Source: Oxytricha trifallax (lineage: Eukaryota; Ciliophora; Spirotrichea; Sporadotrichida; Oxytrichidae). From it: a stretch of 64,000 nt of DNA. Each line of letters opens with the position of its first letter. The first letter of the stretch is position 1. Of the stretch, positions 23,530 to 34,439 are shown one piece after another. The position numbers were made by a program, and so were the translations under genes. The stretch is from positions 1-64,000 of the forward strand of contig ARYC01000612.1 of the NCBI GenBank assembly GCA_000711775.1. Direction: 5' to 3'. Below the pieces are notes generated by a model, which was not told the DNA's origin, did not search any database, and saw only the letters and a list, made by a program, of their open reading frames with translations.

Positions 23530-23870
23530 GTTGCAATTTATTTGCTCACTGTAAAGAATTCTAAAGTCTGCTCTGACTATTCAAAGTCAAATGATGCTGA
23601 CATCATGATCAGTTGGAAGTGATTCAGCAAGATCTTCATATTGATATTTGTGATGTTAAGCTTATTTAATACTCCTTAAAGCGTGGATCTTCTCAGGAAG
23701 ATTATAAGCAAAATTAGGACGATAATGATGAAGATTAATTTAACGATGTTTATAGTGTAGTTTGGGCACTAGCTACATTTTATTTTCTCCAGTCCTGGAA
23801 TATCCTACCATGCAATCATTACAAATAACTCCTTAGTACCCTTAAGCACAATCCCCAATTGAATTTATAA
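23530..23870 (+). pseudogene. coding-like block cut by MITE copy D
   Basis: One frame reads HHDQLEVIQQDLHIDICDVK, then GSSQEDYKQNQDDNDEDQFN and VYSVVWALATFYFLQSWNIL, with TAG/TAA as Gln. It contains two or three in-frame TGA at its upstream end and stops where palindromic copy D begins at 23880. The insertion therefore seems to have hit a gene or gene relic. No domain recognised. Confidence 0.35.
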
Positions 23871-23879
23871 TTGGTTCTA

Positions 23880-24296
23880 TTTTAGGATTACATTTGAAAT
23901 TGGGAAATTATATTTAATGAAATTAATTTTAAATCAAAAAATATTTGCAGTCAAAGTTGGCTAATTTAAACGATCTTGGGCTCATTCGATAGAGAATTTA
24001 AAATTAGCTAGACTTTGTTATTGGCGGTACTATCTTATCGCATTCCTAGAGCGAGATAACTTTCCTTTCATTAAACAAACCTAAATTCATTAAATTATAC
24101 CCTCGCATTAAATTGAAGTTATCTCACTCCCTCGATGAGATAAAATAGTTTCGCCAATAGTAAAGTCCATCTAATTTTAAATTCTCTATCGAATGAGCCC
24201 AAGATCGTTTAAATTAGCCAACTTTAACTGCCAATATTTTGATTTAAAATTAATTTAATTAAATATAATTTCCCTATTTCGAATGTATTCCTACAA
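23880..24296. mobile_element. palindromic MITE, copy D (subfamily 1)
   Basis: Left end TTTTAGGATTACATTTG, right end CGAATGTATTCCTACAA, near-full palindrome of 417 bp with the subfamily-1 centre, here in the opposite orientation (TACCCTCGCATTAAATTG). TA precedes the left end, but TT rather than TA follows the right end. It is the most diverged complete copy: the two arms differ at several places (CATTCCTAGAGCGAG against CTCACTCCCTCGATG). Confidence 0.8.
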
Positions 24297-24304
24297 TTTC
24301 ATAA

Positions 24305-24530
24305 CCTAAACATGCCAATTGATATGAACACTATAAATAGTAGATGTAAAATTTCTCTTCCTCAAATACCCAGGTTTAGGTCAAAGATAGGACTTCCCAT
24401 TCAAAAGCTTTGTAAGTTGGGCAATCTTCACATTCACAGGAACTTGTTTCTTTTTGAAAAAGGAAACTTATATCGTTTTAGATTCTCTCTCCATTATCAT
24501 CATTTAGCAATACACTATCTTTATTTTAAA
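24305..24530 (-). pseudogene. coding-like block next to MITE D, unrecognised
   Basis: The minus strand reads FFKKKQVPVNVKIAQLTKLL, then after an in-frame TGA PKPGYLRKRNFTSTIYSVHI. The plus strand is also open from an ATG at 24312 to a TGA at 24597-24599, so the strand is uncertain. The minus version has the more protein-like composition. It may be the far side of the unit interrupted by copy D. Confidence 0.25.
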
Positions 24531-24785
24531 ATATTAGCAGTTTTTGTTTTATTTGTTCTTAAAGATAATTTAATTCAAACTAGAGTTCTAAACTTTTGAC
24601 AATGCGAGGATAATTTATAGGGATAATTCTATTAAATAAGACAATTCTAAAGCTTTAATTGTTTACTTTCAAGAATATTATGTTTCACTGAAATTGGATC
24701 TTAAAGGGGTTATAATACATTTTAGTATTTAATTGGAATTATAAATGAGTATACGATGCAAAAATATAATTGGAAATTAAGCAAT

Positions 24786-25043
24786 TCAAATAACTTAATT
24801 GGAAATAACTACCCCTTAGTTGGACTAGGCAGAACTTTGTTCAATACTCACCCATCGAGCAATAACTTTCTTAGATATAATCTCAAGAACCTAATTTTTC
24901 AAATCATCTTTGTCAACTAAACAAGTGTGTATCTCCTCTAATCTTAGGTTATCAATCTTAATTTATTGGATAAAAATAGATTGCTTTTTTTCAACTTATA
25001 TAATTTTCCCATCTAAAACTGCTTCTTAAATCAAGGCAATAAC
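24786..25043 (-). CDS. PCI/winged-helix segment resembling COP9 signalosome subunit 7
   Basis: One undamaged frame of 85 codons, ending at TGA 24786-24788: VIALIQEAVLDGKIIQVEKK, QSIFIQQIKIDNLRLEEIHT, LVDKDDLKNQVLEIISKKV. In the CSN7 family the PCI domain ends in a winged helix with the pattern L-I-x-E-A-V-x-x-x-I-I-x-x-K-x-x-Q, then a strand and an R/N-[LI]-x-x-x-[DE]-I helix, then a helix with L-x-x-W/D...V-L-x-x-I-E. The match in order and spacing is good, but identity is low and made by eye. The N-terminal part of the PCI domain is not next to it. In-frame TAA/TAG occur as Gln at about eight places. An intact single domain piece surrounded by AT-rich DNA fits a macronuclear-destined segment. 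Confidence 0.4.
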
Positions 25044-25049
25044 TTAATT

Positions 25050-25945
25050 AAATTTTATAGCAATAGTTTAGTATTTAATAATCTAACTATAAAAGGATAT
25101 AGAAAAATTTTTAAGCATATTTCAATTAGTTAGTGACAATATATCATTCTACCTAAATATCAAAAGATTCCTTAATTTATAAAAGAGGTTCTCAACTTGT
25201 TGGAATATTAATATAAAACCCTGATGATTAGATATCAGTAGTCATAAATATTCAAATTTTTAAACAATTATTTTAAAACATGCGTTATTGAATATTCGAT
25301 GTTTAGATTAATCTAAAGAAAAGAAAATGAAAAAGAAAAAGAAGGGCAAGTTTATTTTATTAACTGTTCTTTCTATTAAAATTATGGAGCTCTATCTATT
25401 GCTATATATCAAAATTTCTAAATTCAGCTTTCAATGTATGTACTGTTTTCCAATAATGTACAGTCAAAAAAATAATTAAACCGTAGGTACATAATAAACT
25501 TAATGTATTACTAAATAAATACATTTTAGATGGATTTTTTTACTCTAATGCATAAACAGGAATCCTTCAATTCACTAACTGAAAATTTAAAAATAATTAT
25601 GGAGTTTATGCTAATAATTTGTATCATTAAGATAGTATAATGTAGTAGCTTATTTTAAAAATTACTCATTTAAAACTAGCAAAAATATTGATTAAATTGA
25701 TTAGATAAAGAATACTTTATTGGAATATCCTTGAGTAAGAGCAAATGTACAGCACCTCAACTTAGGTGCCTATGATTATTGACAGTGCAAAATGTTCATG
25801 ATTGTTTATTTGCATTTTTTTAAGTATCACTAAAATTAATTTGCGTCATTGAAAAATCAGTGTTTTATGGTATATTAATAATCATTTATAATGCCTTGTA
25901 TAGATAAAAGTTCATGAAAAGAGGCAGTTATAGTTGTTGACATAG
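25050..25945. other. no gene seen
   Basis: AT-rich spacer. Confidence 0.4.
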
Positions 25946-25959
25946 TACTTTAGAAATAT

Positions 25960-27730
25960 TTGGATGCACATTTACTTGCAGCTCTGCATATTTAGGTGGA
26001 ACTCTAACTGCTTTAGAATACGCATCCTTGAAAATATCTAACTCAAAATATAGAAATAACCTTGCTGATAAATATGGAGTGCTAAGAATTGGACCTTTTG
26101 CAAATTTTTACATATTGGATCACTTTTTTAACAGAACAGTGCCATTAATCAAGGTTTATTTTAGGCGCAATAGAAACTAATTAAGGATCCATAAAAAATT
26201 TGATCTTTAAATGTAATTCTAATAGAGATAAAGTATCAGGCATAGCCTCACTATATTTTCTAAATTCAGAATAATAATAATCGAGAAAATTCAATTCAGA
26301 GATAATTTTTGCTTCAACTACACTCCAGGAATCTTTTCAGCTTTATCAAATTTAACAATTTCTGATAGTACCTTTGAAAATACAGATAAATAATTTGACA
26401 TTGTACATTACTTCTACTTCGGAAATCAGAGTAAATAGAACTAAATTTATTCAGGGTCACGGATAGGATAGAGTAGCAATTTATTTGGTTAGTTAATCAA
26501 GTTTATTTTTAAGTAATAGCACATTCTGAAAGAACTCAGCATAGAGGGTGGAGCAATTTACAGTTCTTCATTTGAAATCTAATAAATTAAAAATAGCAGT
26601 TATTTCCTTAATAATAACGGTTCATAATAATTTCATAATCTGGGTCATAATTATACTCAATGAACTCATATGACCACTTAAATATTAATTCTACTTTATC
26701 AGTGACTATAATTACGCAATAAATTATTAATGACACGAAATTAAAAAATTACATATCAATCATAAAAAAATAGAAGGAACGCCTGATATTGAGTAAAATG
26801 CATCAGGAGTATTATTAAGGAATACTTTCGGTGCAATTATATTTAAAACCACAATAAGAAAAATGCTGGCTGCCACAAGAGGGATGTTTATCTGTATATC
26901 ATGATCACTCTCTCAATCAATTAAAATTCCTCTGAGGAAATCTTTAAGATTTAAATTCTAAATTCTAACTTTGAAAATTGCTGCTCTGAGCAAGATGGCG
27001 GTATATATTTTCACAACGTATAAGGTTTATATATAAGTCAAAATAGTGTTTTTTGAATAATTAGGCAACTCGAAGAAGGTCTCGGAGGAGCTATTAATTT
27101 CTATTGCATGCCTGGTACGAGAGGTTACTATGTTGATCAAGATAACTTCATTGCCAGTTAACTTGTGTTATCTCACTATAGAAAAAGCTACTATTACAAA
27201 TAACACTTCAAATAAGTGTGGAGGAGCAATTGGTTACAATTACCTGAATCTTCCATAGCTGCAAATTTAATTTACTAAGGTAATACGGCTAGAGTATATG
27301 GAAATAATATAGCAGGCTTCGTTATTAATTTGACTTATTTAACTTAATAATAATACTCTTAACTAAAAGTTGATCTCTCATATTCAGCTTAGAATAGAAT
27401 GCTTAGATTTTATAGATGAAAAAAGAATGCTTTAAAATTCAACTACCTCCCAGAAATTATAAAATTAGCTTCTAAATAAAACAAATTACAACTTCAACTA
27501 TTACAGTCAACTCTCAAATGTCTTAAGCGGTGGCGTGGCTTATCCAAACCTCTTTATTTTACTATTGTTGATAAATATAGCTAAGTGGTTTACTCCGATT
27601 CTTAAAGTAAAGTAAATAGGAGAGTAAGAAGTTCGCTAAACTACAATGAGCTAAAAAAGCTAAATATTTTCATAGCTCCATAAGCTCAAAGAGCCAGTTC
27701 TCTTTGAAAAATAGCATTGTAAAAATTAAA
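25960..27730 (+). pseudogene. beta-helix (Pmp/pectate-lyase-like) secreted repeat protein, frame-broken
   Basis: Repeats of the type G-G-[AT]-[IL]-x...S/N-x-x-[FY]-x-N-N-x-A recur: YLGGTLTALEYASLKISNSK with YRNNLADKYG near 25985-26080; LTISDSTFENTDK near 26360; IEGGAIYSSSFEI near 26545; GLGGAINFYCM near 27075; ATITNNTSNKCGGAIGYN near 27185-27235. Such repeats build right-handed beta-helices of surface proteins, common in ciliates and in bacterial Pmp proteins. The repeats lie in changing frames, with several frame changes and TGA. The end near 27730 is followed directly by a GC-rich segment of different nature. It could be a decayed gene or a germline copy split by undetected eliminated sequences. 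Confidence 0.5.
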
Positions 27731-27752
27731 GATTTGACTATATATTATTAAA

Positions 27753-27801
27753 TTAGAAAGTTAATTGCGAGGTGGTACCAACCTCTTGGGACTTTCTAAT
27801 A
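27753..27801 (+). other. perfect stem-loop at the edge of the GC-rich island
   Basis: ATTAGAAAGT (27753-27762) pairs with ACTTTCTAAT (27792-27801). Inside, GAGGT-GGTACC-AACCTC forms a second stem around GGTACC. It marks the switch from AT-rich beta-helix DNA to the GC-rich segment. Confidence 0.6.
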
Positions 27802-28399
27802 GAGCTTTCTTCTACACTAAGGCCTATCAAGGGCAGATAGGGGCTGCTGGGTGAAACGCATGAGGGACCAGTCGGCGGGGTTCTATCTGTCAGCGTACAC
27901 TCTTCGAGTGAGCTGGATCCTAAGATTTCCCTGCATTAGATGAGTTACCTGGCTTGAGTTCAGTTTCTTAGGGAATAGGGAGCAGGATGAAGGTACGCTC
28001 TGCCTTCGAAAGTGAGAAGACGAAAACCATTGAAGCCAACGATAAGGATTTTTCTCCCACACCGGGTTAGGGTGCTGAAGCTACCACAGCGAAAGGATAG
28101 GGATTACGTTTCCCAGCAGCGGTGGGACCGGTAAGCGTTTTTCTCCATCTTCTGTCACTCTGGTAGGATCCTACGAGCTCTGTCCTCCATGGTGAAAACC
28201 CGGTTGACATCTTAATTTAAGGTGAAGACTAGGTGATAGCAAGAATGGTTTTTTCGGAGTTTTCTACTTCACGACTGCCACGTCACGGAATTTGCCACGT
28301 CAACTCATTCAGATACGTCTACGTCACGACTAAGATTGATGGTTTGATTTTAGTATTAAACAGTGATATGTTAAATTTATTTGATTTTAATCATTAAAC
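27765..28399 (+). repeat. GC-rich segment; its 3' part (28138-28399) is a dispersed repeat, copy 1
   Basis: About 580 bp far richer in G and C than anything nearby. No rRNA, tRNA, 5S, SRP, group I/II intron or ribozyme core was recognised. Two frames are open for over 100 codons, but that is weak evidence with only TGA as stop. From 28138 to 28399 it aligns along its length with the minus strand of 45316-45572: shared blocks include TTTTCTACTTCA-[CT]-GACTGCCACGTCAC, GAGCTCTGTC and the tail ATTGATG...ATTTTAG...CATTAAAC. The other copy lacks the 5' half, so the two share a 3' end and differ at the 5' end, as in non-LTR retroposons (SINE-like or LINE 5'-truncated). Confidence 0.6.
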
Positions 28400-28436
28400 A
28401 CACACACAATGCGTCTTTTAACAAGATATTAATTAG

Positions 28437-29195
28437 ATTTGCTGATAATATTATTGTCTAAGCTACATAAATTATTGCTTCCTTTTTTTTTGATTCTGTT
28501 TCAATACAATAGTCCAAATTGGTGAGCAATACTCTAGTCTATTTTTATATACAAAATCATAAGCTTTTTATTCAAGTTTACTAATCATATTTTCTTTCCA
28601 CCACTTTAAGGAGTTTCCTATGTTGTCCAATCTAACAATTTTATGAATGTTAGTTCTCTTGTTGTATATATAAATTTATTAATGATGAATTTATTCACAA
28701 TCTTGATCAAGATGGAGTTTATAACTATTGAACTTGTTTTGTCTACTTTCTGGAATTAATTCACTTTAGATCTTACTTAATTAAATGAGTCTCTTCATTC
28801 TTGTCACAATATCGACGAAATTTTTTTGAACACTATTTTCAATATTTAATCTGATTTTTATAACATGTTTTGTAGCATGCTTCCATTAAATCCATCAGAA
28901 TTATGACTTAAATAAAGTTGCATTTTCAATGCTATTTTTTTATTTTTCATCACAAGTTTTTCTACTTCCTATTATTTCGTCTTTATTATTCTTCTTGATT
29001 TTTGAATTTATTCAGCAGCTAATTGTAAAATTCTATATTTTTTAACTTTTCGCTAATTCTAATTTACTCTTTCGTAATTTGTTGCTGAGATTGTTATGAA
29101 TATTTTTTAATTTAGGAAGCCTCTAATTTTATAAAATGAATAAGTCTAGACAGCTTCTAATAAGTCATACTTCATGATCTTAATTCCTTCAACAG
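28437..29195 (-). mobile_element. LINE relic, reverse transcriptase pieces with internal deletion
   Basis: Reading leftwards: MKYDLLEAVQTYSFYKIRGF, a Lys/Gln-rich stretch, LSHNSDGFNGSMLQNML (near 28896-28850; the usual ...GPDGI...ML region of LINE reverse transcriptases), then FKKISSIL, and finally AYDFVYKNRLEYCSPIW (28555-28510), the typical block downstream of the RT domain (LEY-x-SPIW). Only about 340 bp separate these two blocks instead of roughly 1 kb, so the YADD part has been deleted. TAA/TAG are Gln. No 3' tail is evident; the GC-rich repeat begins 40 bp further on, in the opposite relative orientation. Confidence 0.6.
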
Positions 29196-29199
29196 TAAA

Positions 29200-30630
29200 T
29201 ATTTAATAAGGTTTTTTTCTTTTCCACTATTATTAATGGATCACAAGTACCATATTTAAGTTAAATAAAAAACAATTATAGAAATATTTACTAATCATTA
29301 TAACAAATATAATCATAATATAAAGCGAGGTAAAATCTAGAATAATGAGAAATTTTAACTCAATATATATATGACTAAAATAGTAATACGAATATATAAA
29401 AGAAAAAATGTACCATTCTGATATTTTTATAGTTTGATAATTAATAGTTATATCTAATTAAAATATAAAGATAAAAATAATTAAATTTAAATTAGTAGCT
29501 AATAAAGTAAGTTTATAATTTATGAAAGAAAATTTCTAAAAATTCCTCTCATTCTTAATTACACAATATGTGAATTTTAATATAGTATAGTTTAGTGATA
29601 ATATTTAACTCAATTCACATTTTAAATAATACCGATCTGGTTTTATATGAATGAATTGACATAAAAAATAATAGAAATAGAAAATATTAGCAAATTACAT
29701 ATTACAACAAATATATTGTGATTAATAGTAAAAAAAATATTACTTTAAAAGTGGGCAAAGTAAGAAAGTTTGCTACATTTGCCCCACTTTTTATATCAAT
29801 GCTTATTCTGAATATTGCTAATAAATAATTTTATTAACTGATAATATCAATTAAATTCATTAATCAACCATGATACTCTTTGAATATTTATTTTCTACAA
29901 TTCACTTATTCTTGATAGATGAAGATTTTTAAAGCCAGTTTTTTCCTTTATAATACCTTTCCAGTTTATTTATGATGAAAATCTTATATTTTAAAAGTAT
30001 AAATCTGATAATGTCGTCTCTCATTTTTTCTTTGAATTTACTTAAAAATTATTCCAAACATCTGATTTCCCAATAATTCTTATATTATTTTATAAATTGA
30101 AATCAATAGATTGATATTTAATTCTGATAACTAATTGTAGAAGTCTACAGTCTGTTAATATAATATGACAAGTTCTTTAACTAACTTTTTCTAAATTTTA
30201 AGAGATTTATTTAAATTAATTTCATATCGAGTTAATTTCCACATTACCTCCAAAATGAATTATTTTGATCATTCTTTATTGAGACTCTTGGCCAGCTCTT
30301 TGATTTTATGTAGCCCATCTTTATAACCTTTTGTCTATGAAACCTCTGCTTTATCGATGTTTTTATAAATATTAGTATATTTTTTAGCTCATTCATTTCT
30401 TCATACTAGTATGGTAAAATATAAACTGTATATTGATTAATGTAATAAGTGAAAATAGCTTAAATATTGATTTTGCTAGTGTCTCTTTAAATATATATAT
30501 AACATTTTCAAATAATCTAACTTTAAATGCTATATAATAATGTAATTATGATAAATAAAAAGAAAAATATAAGATTAAAACAATTTGATTATGATTAAAA
30601 TAATTACGTTTAATGGCGAAAATGATAGAG
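29200..30630. other. no gene seen; one AAAAGTGGG/CCCCACTTTT hairpin
   Basis: AT-rich. At 29747-29792, AAAAGTGGGCAAA pairs with TTTGCCCCACTTTTT around AGTAAGAAAG...TACA. Nothing else supported. Confidence 0.4.
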
Positions 30631-30639
30631 CAGTTACAC

Positions 30640-30860
30640 TCAGAAAAACTTTAGCTACAAAAAAACTAGAAATTTTATTTTTTTTAGAAGTTCAGCCTAC
30701 TAAGAGTAGAAAGAGGTTTAAGCTGACACTTCAGGTGCGGAGGTCGAGGACTAAGTAAAAGTGATTCTGACAAGATATTTTTATGCATACGAGGGTAAAT
30801 GGAGAGATGTTAAAGCTGTTTAAGTAATCTTGTTTTCATTTTGTTTAAAAAATACTCAAA
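30640..30860 (+). pseudogene. second copy of a segment of the 18-21 kb gene family
   Basis: Plus-strand frame DTSGAEVEDQVKVILTRYFY followed by AYEGKWRDVKAVQVILFSFC. The minus strand near 19200-19100 reads KIFNHGDMYCDEYKNAKAVQ then VVLLPFCFK; the pattern Y/F-x(5-7)-KAVQV-[IV]-L-x-x-F-C-[FL]-K is shared and the DNA also aligns around it. Only this segment is present here. It confirms that the gene at 18-21 kb is one of several related copies. Confidence 0.45.
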
Positions 30861-31311
30861 GTACTTTAATCATTTTTTAAAAAAAAATATTCTAAGATGT
30901 TTTAATCTAATTGTTATAATCTACAATTTTTTCTTTTTGTTTATCATAAATCATATTCTTCAAAATTTTATTGAAAAAAGTTTGCAAAATAAAAACACAA
31001 AAAATTATAAATGATTTCAAATAACTTAATTGAATAAAATTTATAAAATTTTTTATTTGATCTGCATGTTAAATATAAATTTTGAAAAAACATGCTAACA
31101 TTACAAATTTTTAGCATTTAAATTTAATTTATTTAAAAACTTACATAATAAACTTCATATAAATTGTTTTTCGTTAAAGTACTCAATCCTATAATATAGA
31201 TATAGAGAATATATCAAAGATAATATTCTAAGATTAACGTCCTATAATTATCCTATATTCATTAAAAGGCAATCTTTCAAATTTAAAATTACCGTAATGT
31301 TTTTAAGAATT

Positions 31312-31608
31312 TCATTTCAAACTTTGCTTTTTAAACACCATTAAACTGCAATTTTTGGCAGTTTGAACTTTGTCTTTTTTGTTGTTGTTGACATCAATCC
31401 TCATTTAGAATTTGATTTCATCAAGCTTAATAAACTCTGGATGTTCTCCTTCAATTTGTCTAATTAATTAATTTTTCTTCAATTAAGAGTTCATATTTTT
31501 AACATTTTAGATGCATTTTTTCAATACACTTACTTTACTATAATCCATATTTTTCTTCTCTTTACATTCCTTAATTCTTTACGAATAAATTGTTTCTATT
31601 TCACACAT
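31312..31608 (-). CDS. intact 98-codon frame, unrecognised, Lys-rich
   Basis: From ATG at 31606-31608 to TGA at 31312-31314 there are 98 codons with five in-frame TAA read as Gln and no damage: MCEIETIYSQRIKECKEKKN, MDYSKVSVLKKCIQNVKNMN, RQIEGEHPEFIKLDEIKFQ, MRIDVNNNKKDKVQTAKNC. It is charged and helical, without membrane segments or a named domain. The frame upstream of the ATG is also open for a few codons (ending ...N-E), so the true start may lie outside. It stands alone in AT-rich DNA, which fits either a small gene or one macronuclear-destined segment. Confidence 0.45.
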
Positions 31609-31619
31609 TTCATTTTAAT

Positions 31620-33325
31620 GTTATTAAAAGTAAAGTAGTATATTGTCTATCAGAATAGAATTTTATATCAAACTTTTTATTTCAAATATTTTAAACTTTG
31701 ACTTTAGAGTATTCAGTATCAATGTGGTTTATTTTTATACCTAATTTTTAGAATTTTTAAATTATTTTTCAGTATATATAAGCATAATTTTTCATTTTTA
31801 AATATTTCTCAAATTACAATGGCATTTTCTACCGATCTATTTCTGACTGTTTATGTGTTTCCATTCTGTTCCTCATAAAAATCAGCAAATTATATCAAAA
31901 TATAAAATTAAGTTATTTTAATTTATTATATGTTATAAGGAGGTTTTTATTAAGAAAATTAATTGAAGAAACAGGTTTACTTTGATATTTTTAAGTTTTT
32001 ACAATAGAAAGTTATCTATTTTCATAATAATTATTTTCGTATCTGTTATTAAAGTGAAATATTGTTTATTTACAACATGAATTGTTTAAATCTTCACAGT
32101 TTAATAATTAAAAATTACAATTTAGTAATATCAATGCTTTTAAAAGAATTGAAGATATACTTAAGCGTAAATTTACGATTTAAACTTTAAATAGAGTAAT
32201 TTTTGATTTTTTTATAATAAAAATTAATATAGAGTATAAATAATTGATCTCCATTAAGAGAAACGCATTAGTAGTAGGCAAGTTAAATTAAAATCAGTTT
32301 ATAGAAAAGGCAAGACTGACTAAAATTTGATTATAATGTAAATTTATAAGGATTAAAAAAACTCTTGAGATATAAAAACTAGCTATAATAAATTTAATTA
32401 AATTCACTTTATTGCATTTATTTATTTTAATTTTTTTAGGGTTCATTCATAGGTAAATCCTTGAAAAAATGTTTGATTTAAATTAATATTATTTTTGTAA
32501 AATCAATAAGTTTAATGCTGGAAAGTTATTTTCACTTCGAGGTTAAATTCTTATAACCCAACTTTATATCTCAGGCGGATAATAATCTAAATGTTAACAA
32601 TTACTGGTAATATATATTCTAGCTAAAAATAATTTTAAGTTACAAGAAACTTCTTAATTGTCAAAGAACAATGCTAAACTTTCATTGCTCATAAATTTCA
32701 TTAAGTTAATGGAATAAACCTTTTTTAATACAATTTTATTAAATGAATTTTTATTTTTAGTATTTTTATTTATCAAAAAAATTATTAGCTTTTTTTAAGA
32801 ATTTGTTTAAATAAATCTTAAACTTTAAAGGTATTTTTTTGGCTTTTACAATTTTAATTAGTATTTATGTATTTTAGCACAGCCAAAGTTTGTAAATAGA
32901 TTTTATCTATTAACAAATTTTATAAATAAGGATTTAAAATAATGTCTAAATTGATTGGGTAAGCCTTTAATTTTTTACTAATATAACTAAGTAAAAACGT
33001 CAAAATCGGTTGGAATTTAAAAATCCCCAAGTATTAATGTATGGTTGAAATGGATTTTAAGAGTAATAATATGCAAGCATTAAGTTATTATTTTGTATAA
33101 GGTAAACCTAATAAAAGGGATACATCTTATATAAACTCCCTTTAAATTAATCAAAAGTTTGTAAAAAGTAGTTTTACAAATGATATTATTTAAATAAAAC
33201 AAAATGTCATAAAAGAGTTAGCATATAAAAAACATATATTTAAAATAGAAATGGTAAAGATAAGTTGTGTTTGTATAAACAGTGTAAGTTTCAATAGATA
33301 TATTATTAATTTATTTTCAATTGGA
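31620..33325. other. no gene seen
   Basis: Extremely AT-rich; no supported frame, repeat or structure. Confidence 0.4.
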
Positions 33326-33332
33326 ATTTCAA

Positions 33333-33565
33333 ATGGTAATAGCAACAGCGGTCATTGAGCTAGGTTAATAAACGAGTTAACAAAGGAAATTTAATCTTAA
33401 CTCTGTTGGATTGAAATACGAGGATAAATACAGAGATGAAAGGAATAAATTAACATACAAATTAATCATTGTTTCCAAAATTCAGACTTGTTTTTATTAC
33501 TTCTCATTTAAGTATCTATTAAATAATTTCATTTTTTATAACATATATAAATAAACTATAGTTTG
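33333..33565 (+). CDS. possible N-terminal coding block, unrecognised
   Basis: ATG at 33333 opens MVIATAVIELGQQTSQQRKF, NLNSVGLKYEDKYRDERNKL and then runs into AT-rich, less protein-like sequence before TGA near 33563. The first 45 codons look coding (TAA/TAG as Gln), and the coding part may end at about 33475. Confidence 0.3.
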
Positions 33566-33717
33566 ATCATATAAAATATTTAATAGTGTAATTGTTTCTA
33601 AAATTATCATCCTAAAATAAAATTTCTTATGAAAATTTTAAATCAAAGTATTTAAAAACTTGGGAGATTATTTCAATATGAACAAATATACTTTTGAGAT
33701 ATATACAATTAGCTAGT

Positions 33718-34033
33718 TAATAAGATGAAAGATCCCAATCAAACTCTGTGATAAGAGTGAGATATCGAAGGTATATGCTAAGAAACAAAGTTAGAGCTTT
33801 AAATCTTTTAGAATACATAGAGAGTAGCATTATTAGAGTGAATAATCGAATGGGGCTTTGAACAGTTTCATCCGTTTTTACAAATTTAAACTGCCTCTTA
33901 AGGTTACAACAGATGATCCTTTCGATCCTTGTATCAAGAAGGACATTCTTTCAAATACTTTCGATTTTTCAGTTAATTCATATTCGAATTCCTTCTTTCC
34001 AACAGCTAGCAGACTTTGAGCACTTTACCATCA
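33718..34033 (-). CDS. coding block, unrecognised
   Basis: One open minus-strand frame of about 100 codons bounded upstream by TGA at 34031-34033: SAQSLLAVGKKEFEYELTEK, SKVFERMSFLIQGSKGSSVV, TLRGSLNLQKRMKLFKAPFD. The composition is that of a globular protein and clearly better than the overlapping plus-strand frames, which are also open. No domain recognised. The block at 34108-34290 is just upstream on the same strand and may belong to the same gene. Confidence 0.4.
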
Positions 34034-34107
34034 GTGCAGATTCCTTTAAGTTACCTAACACTCTTGTTTTCCTCTCTCATATAAATTGAACGTCTTAATC
34101 ATTTTGC

Positions 34108-34290
34108 TCATAGCACGCACTTTGTTTTTTCAATTAATCTCCGCCATAAAATAGTTTTAATAGGTAAAAATGAATGACTGCTTGTTTTAGAAGTAGATTC
34201 TTGATCTATTAAATTTTTTTGGTCCATTTCATTCTTCATTAGGTGAATCTTATCCCTACTTTACTCAAATAAATAGCCTCTCGACAGCAT
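34108..34290 (-). CDS. 60-codon frame starting at ATG, unrecognised
   Basis: ATG at 34288-34290 to TGA at 34108-34110: MLSRGYLFEQSRDKIHLMKN, EMDQKNLIDQESTSKTSSHS, FLPIKTILWRRLIEKTKCVL. No damage; one TAA is Gln. It lies 75 bp upstream of the block at 33718-34033. Together they may be the start of one gene with a small intervening sequence. Confidence 0.35.
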
Positions 34291-34439
34291 ATCAACATTA
34301 TAGGATTAGCCCAATTAAGCACATAGATGATATTTGATTGGATGTAAAGATGCTGTGTGTAATTAAAGTGATTAGATAAAAATTATAGATATCAAATTGG
34401 GTATTAAGTAAGGATTATCTTAATGATTAATGATGGGCA

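Noticed and set aside
27765-27800. GAGGTGGTACC followed by a stem and GGGACTTTC, like a bacterial T-box antiterminator
   Set aside because: The resemblance is short. There is no specifier loop, downstream aminoacyl-tRNA synthetase gene or bacterial context, and the window is eukaryotic.
27840-27880. Possible hammerhead or HDV-like ribozyme core in the GC-rich island
   Set aside because: CTGCTGGGTGAAACGC lacks the invariant CTGATGA box, and no matching stems for either ribozyme were found.
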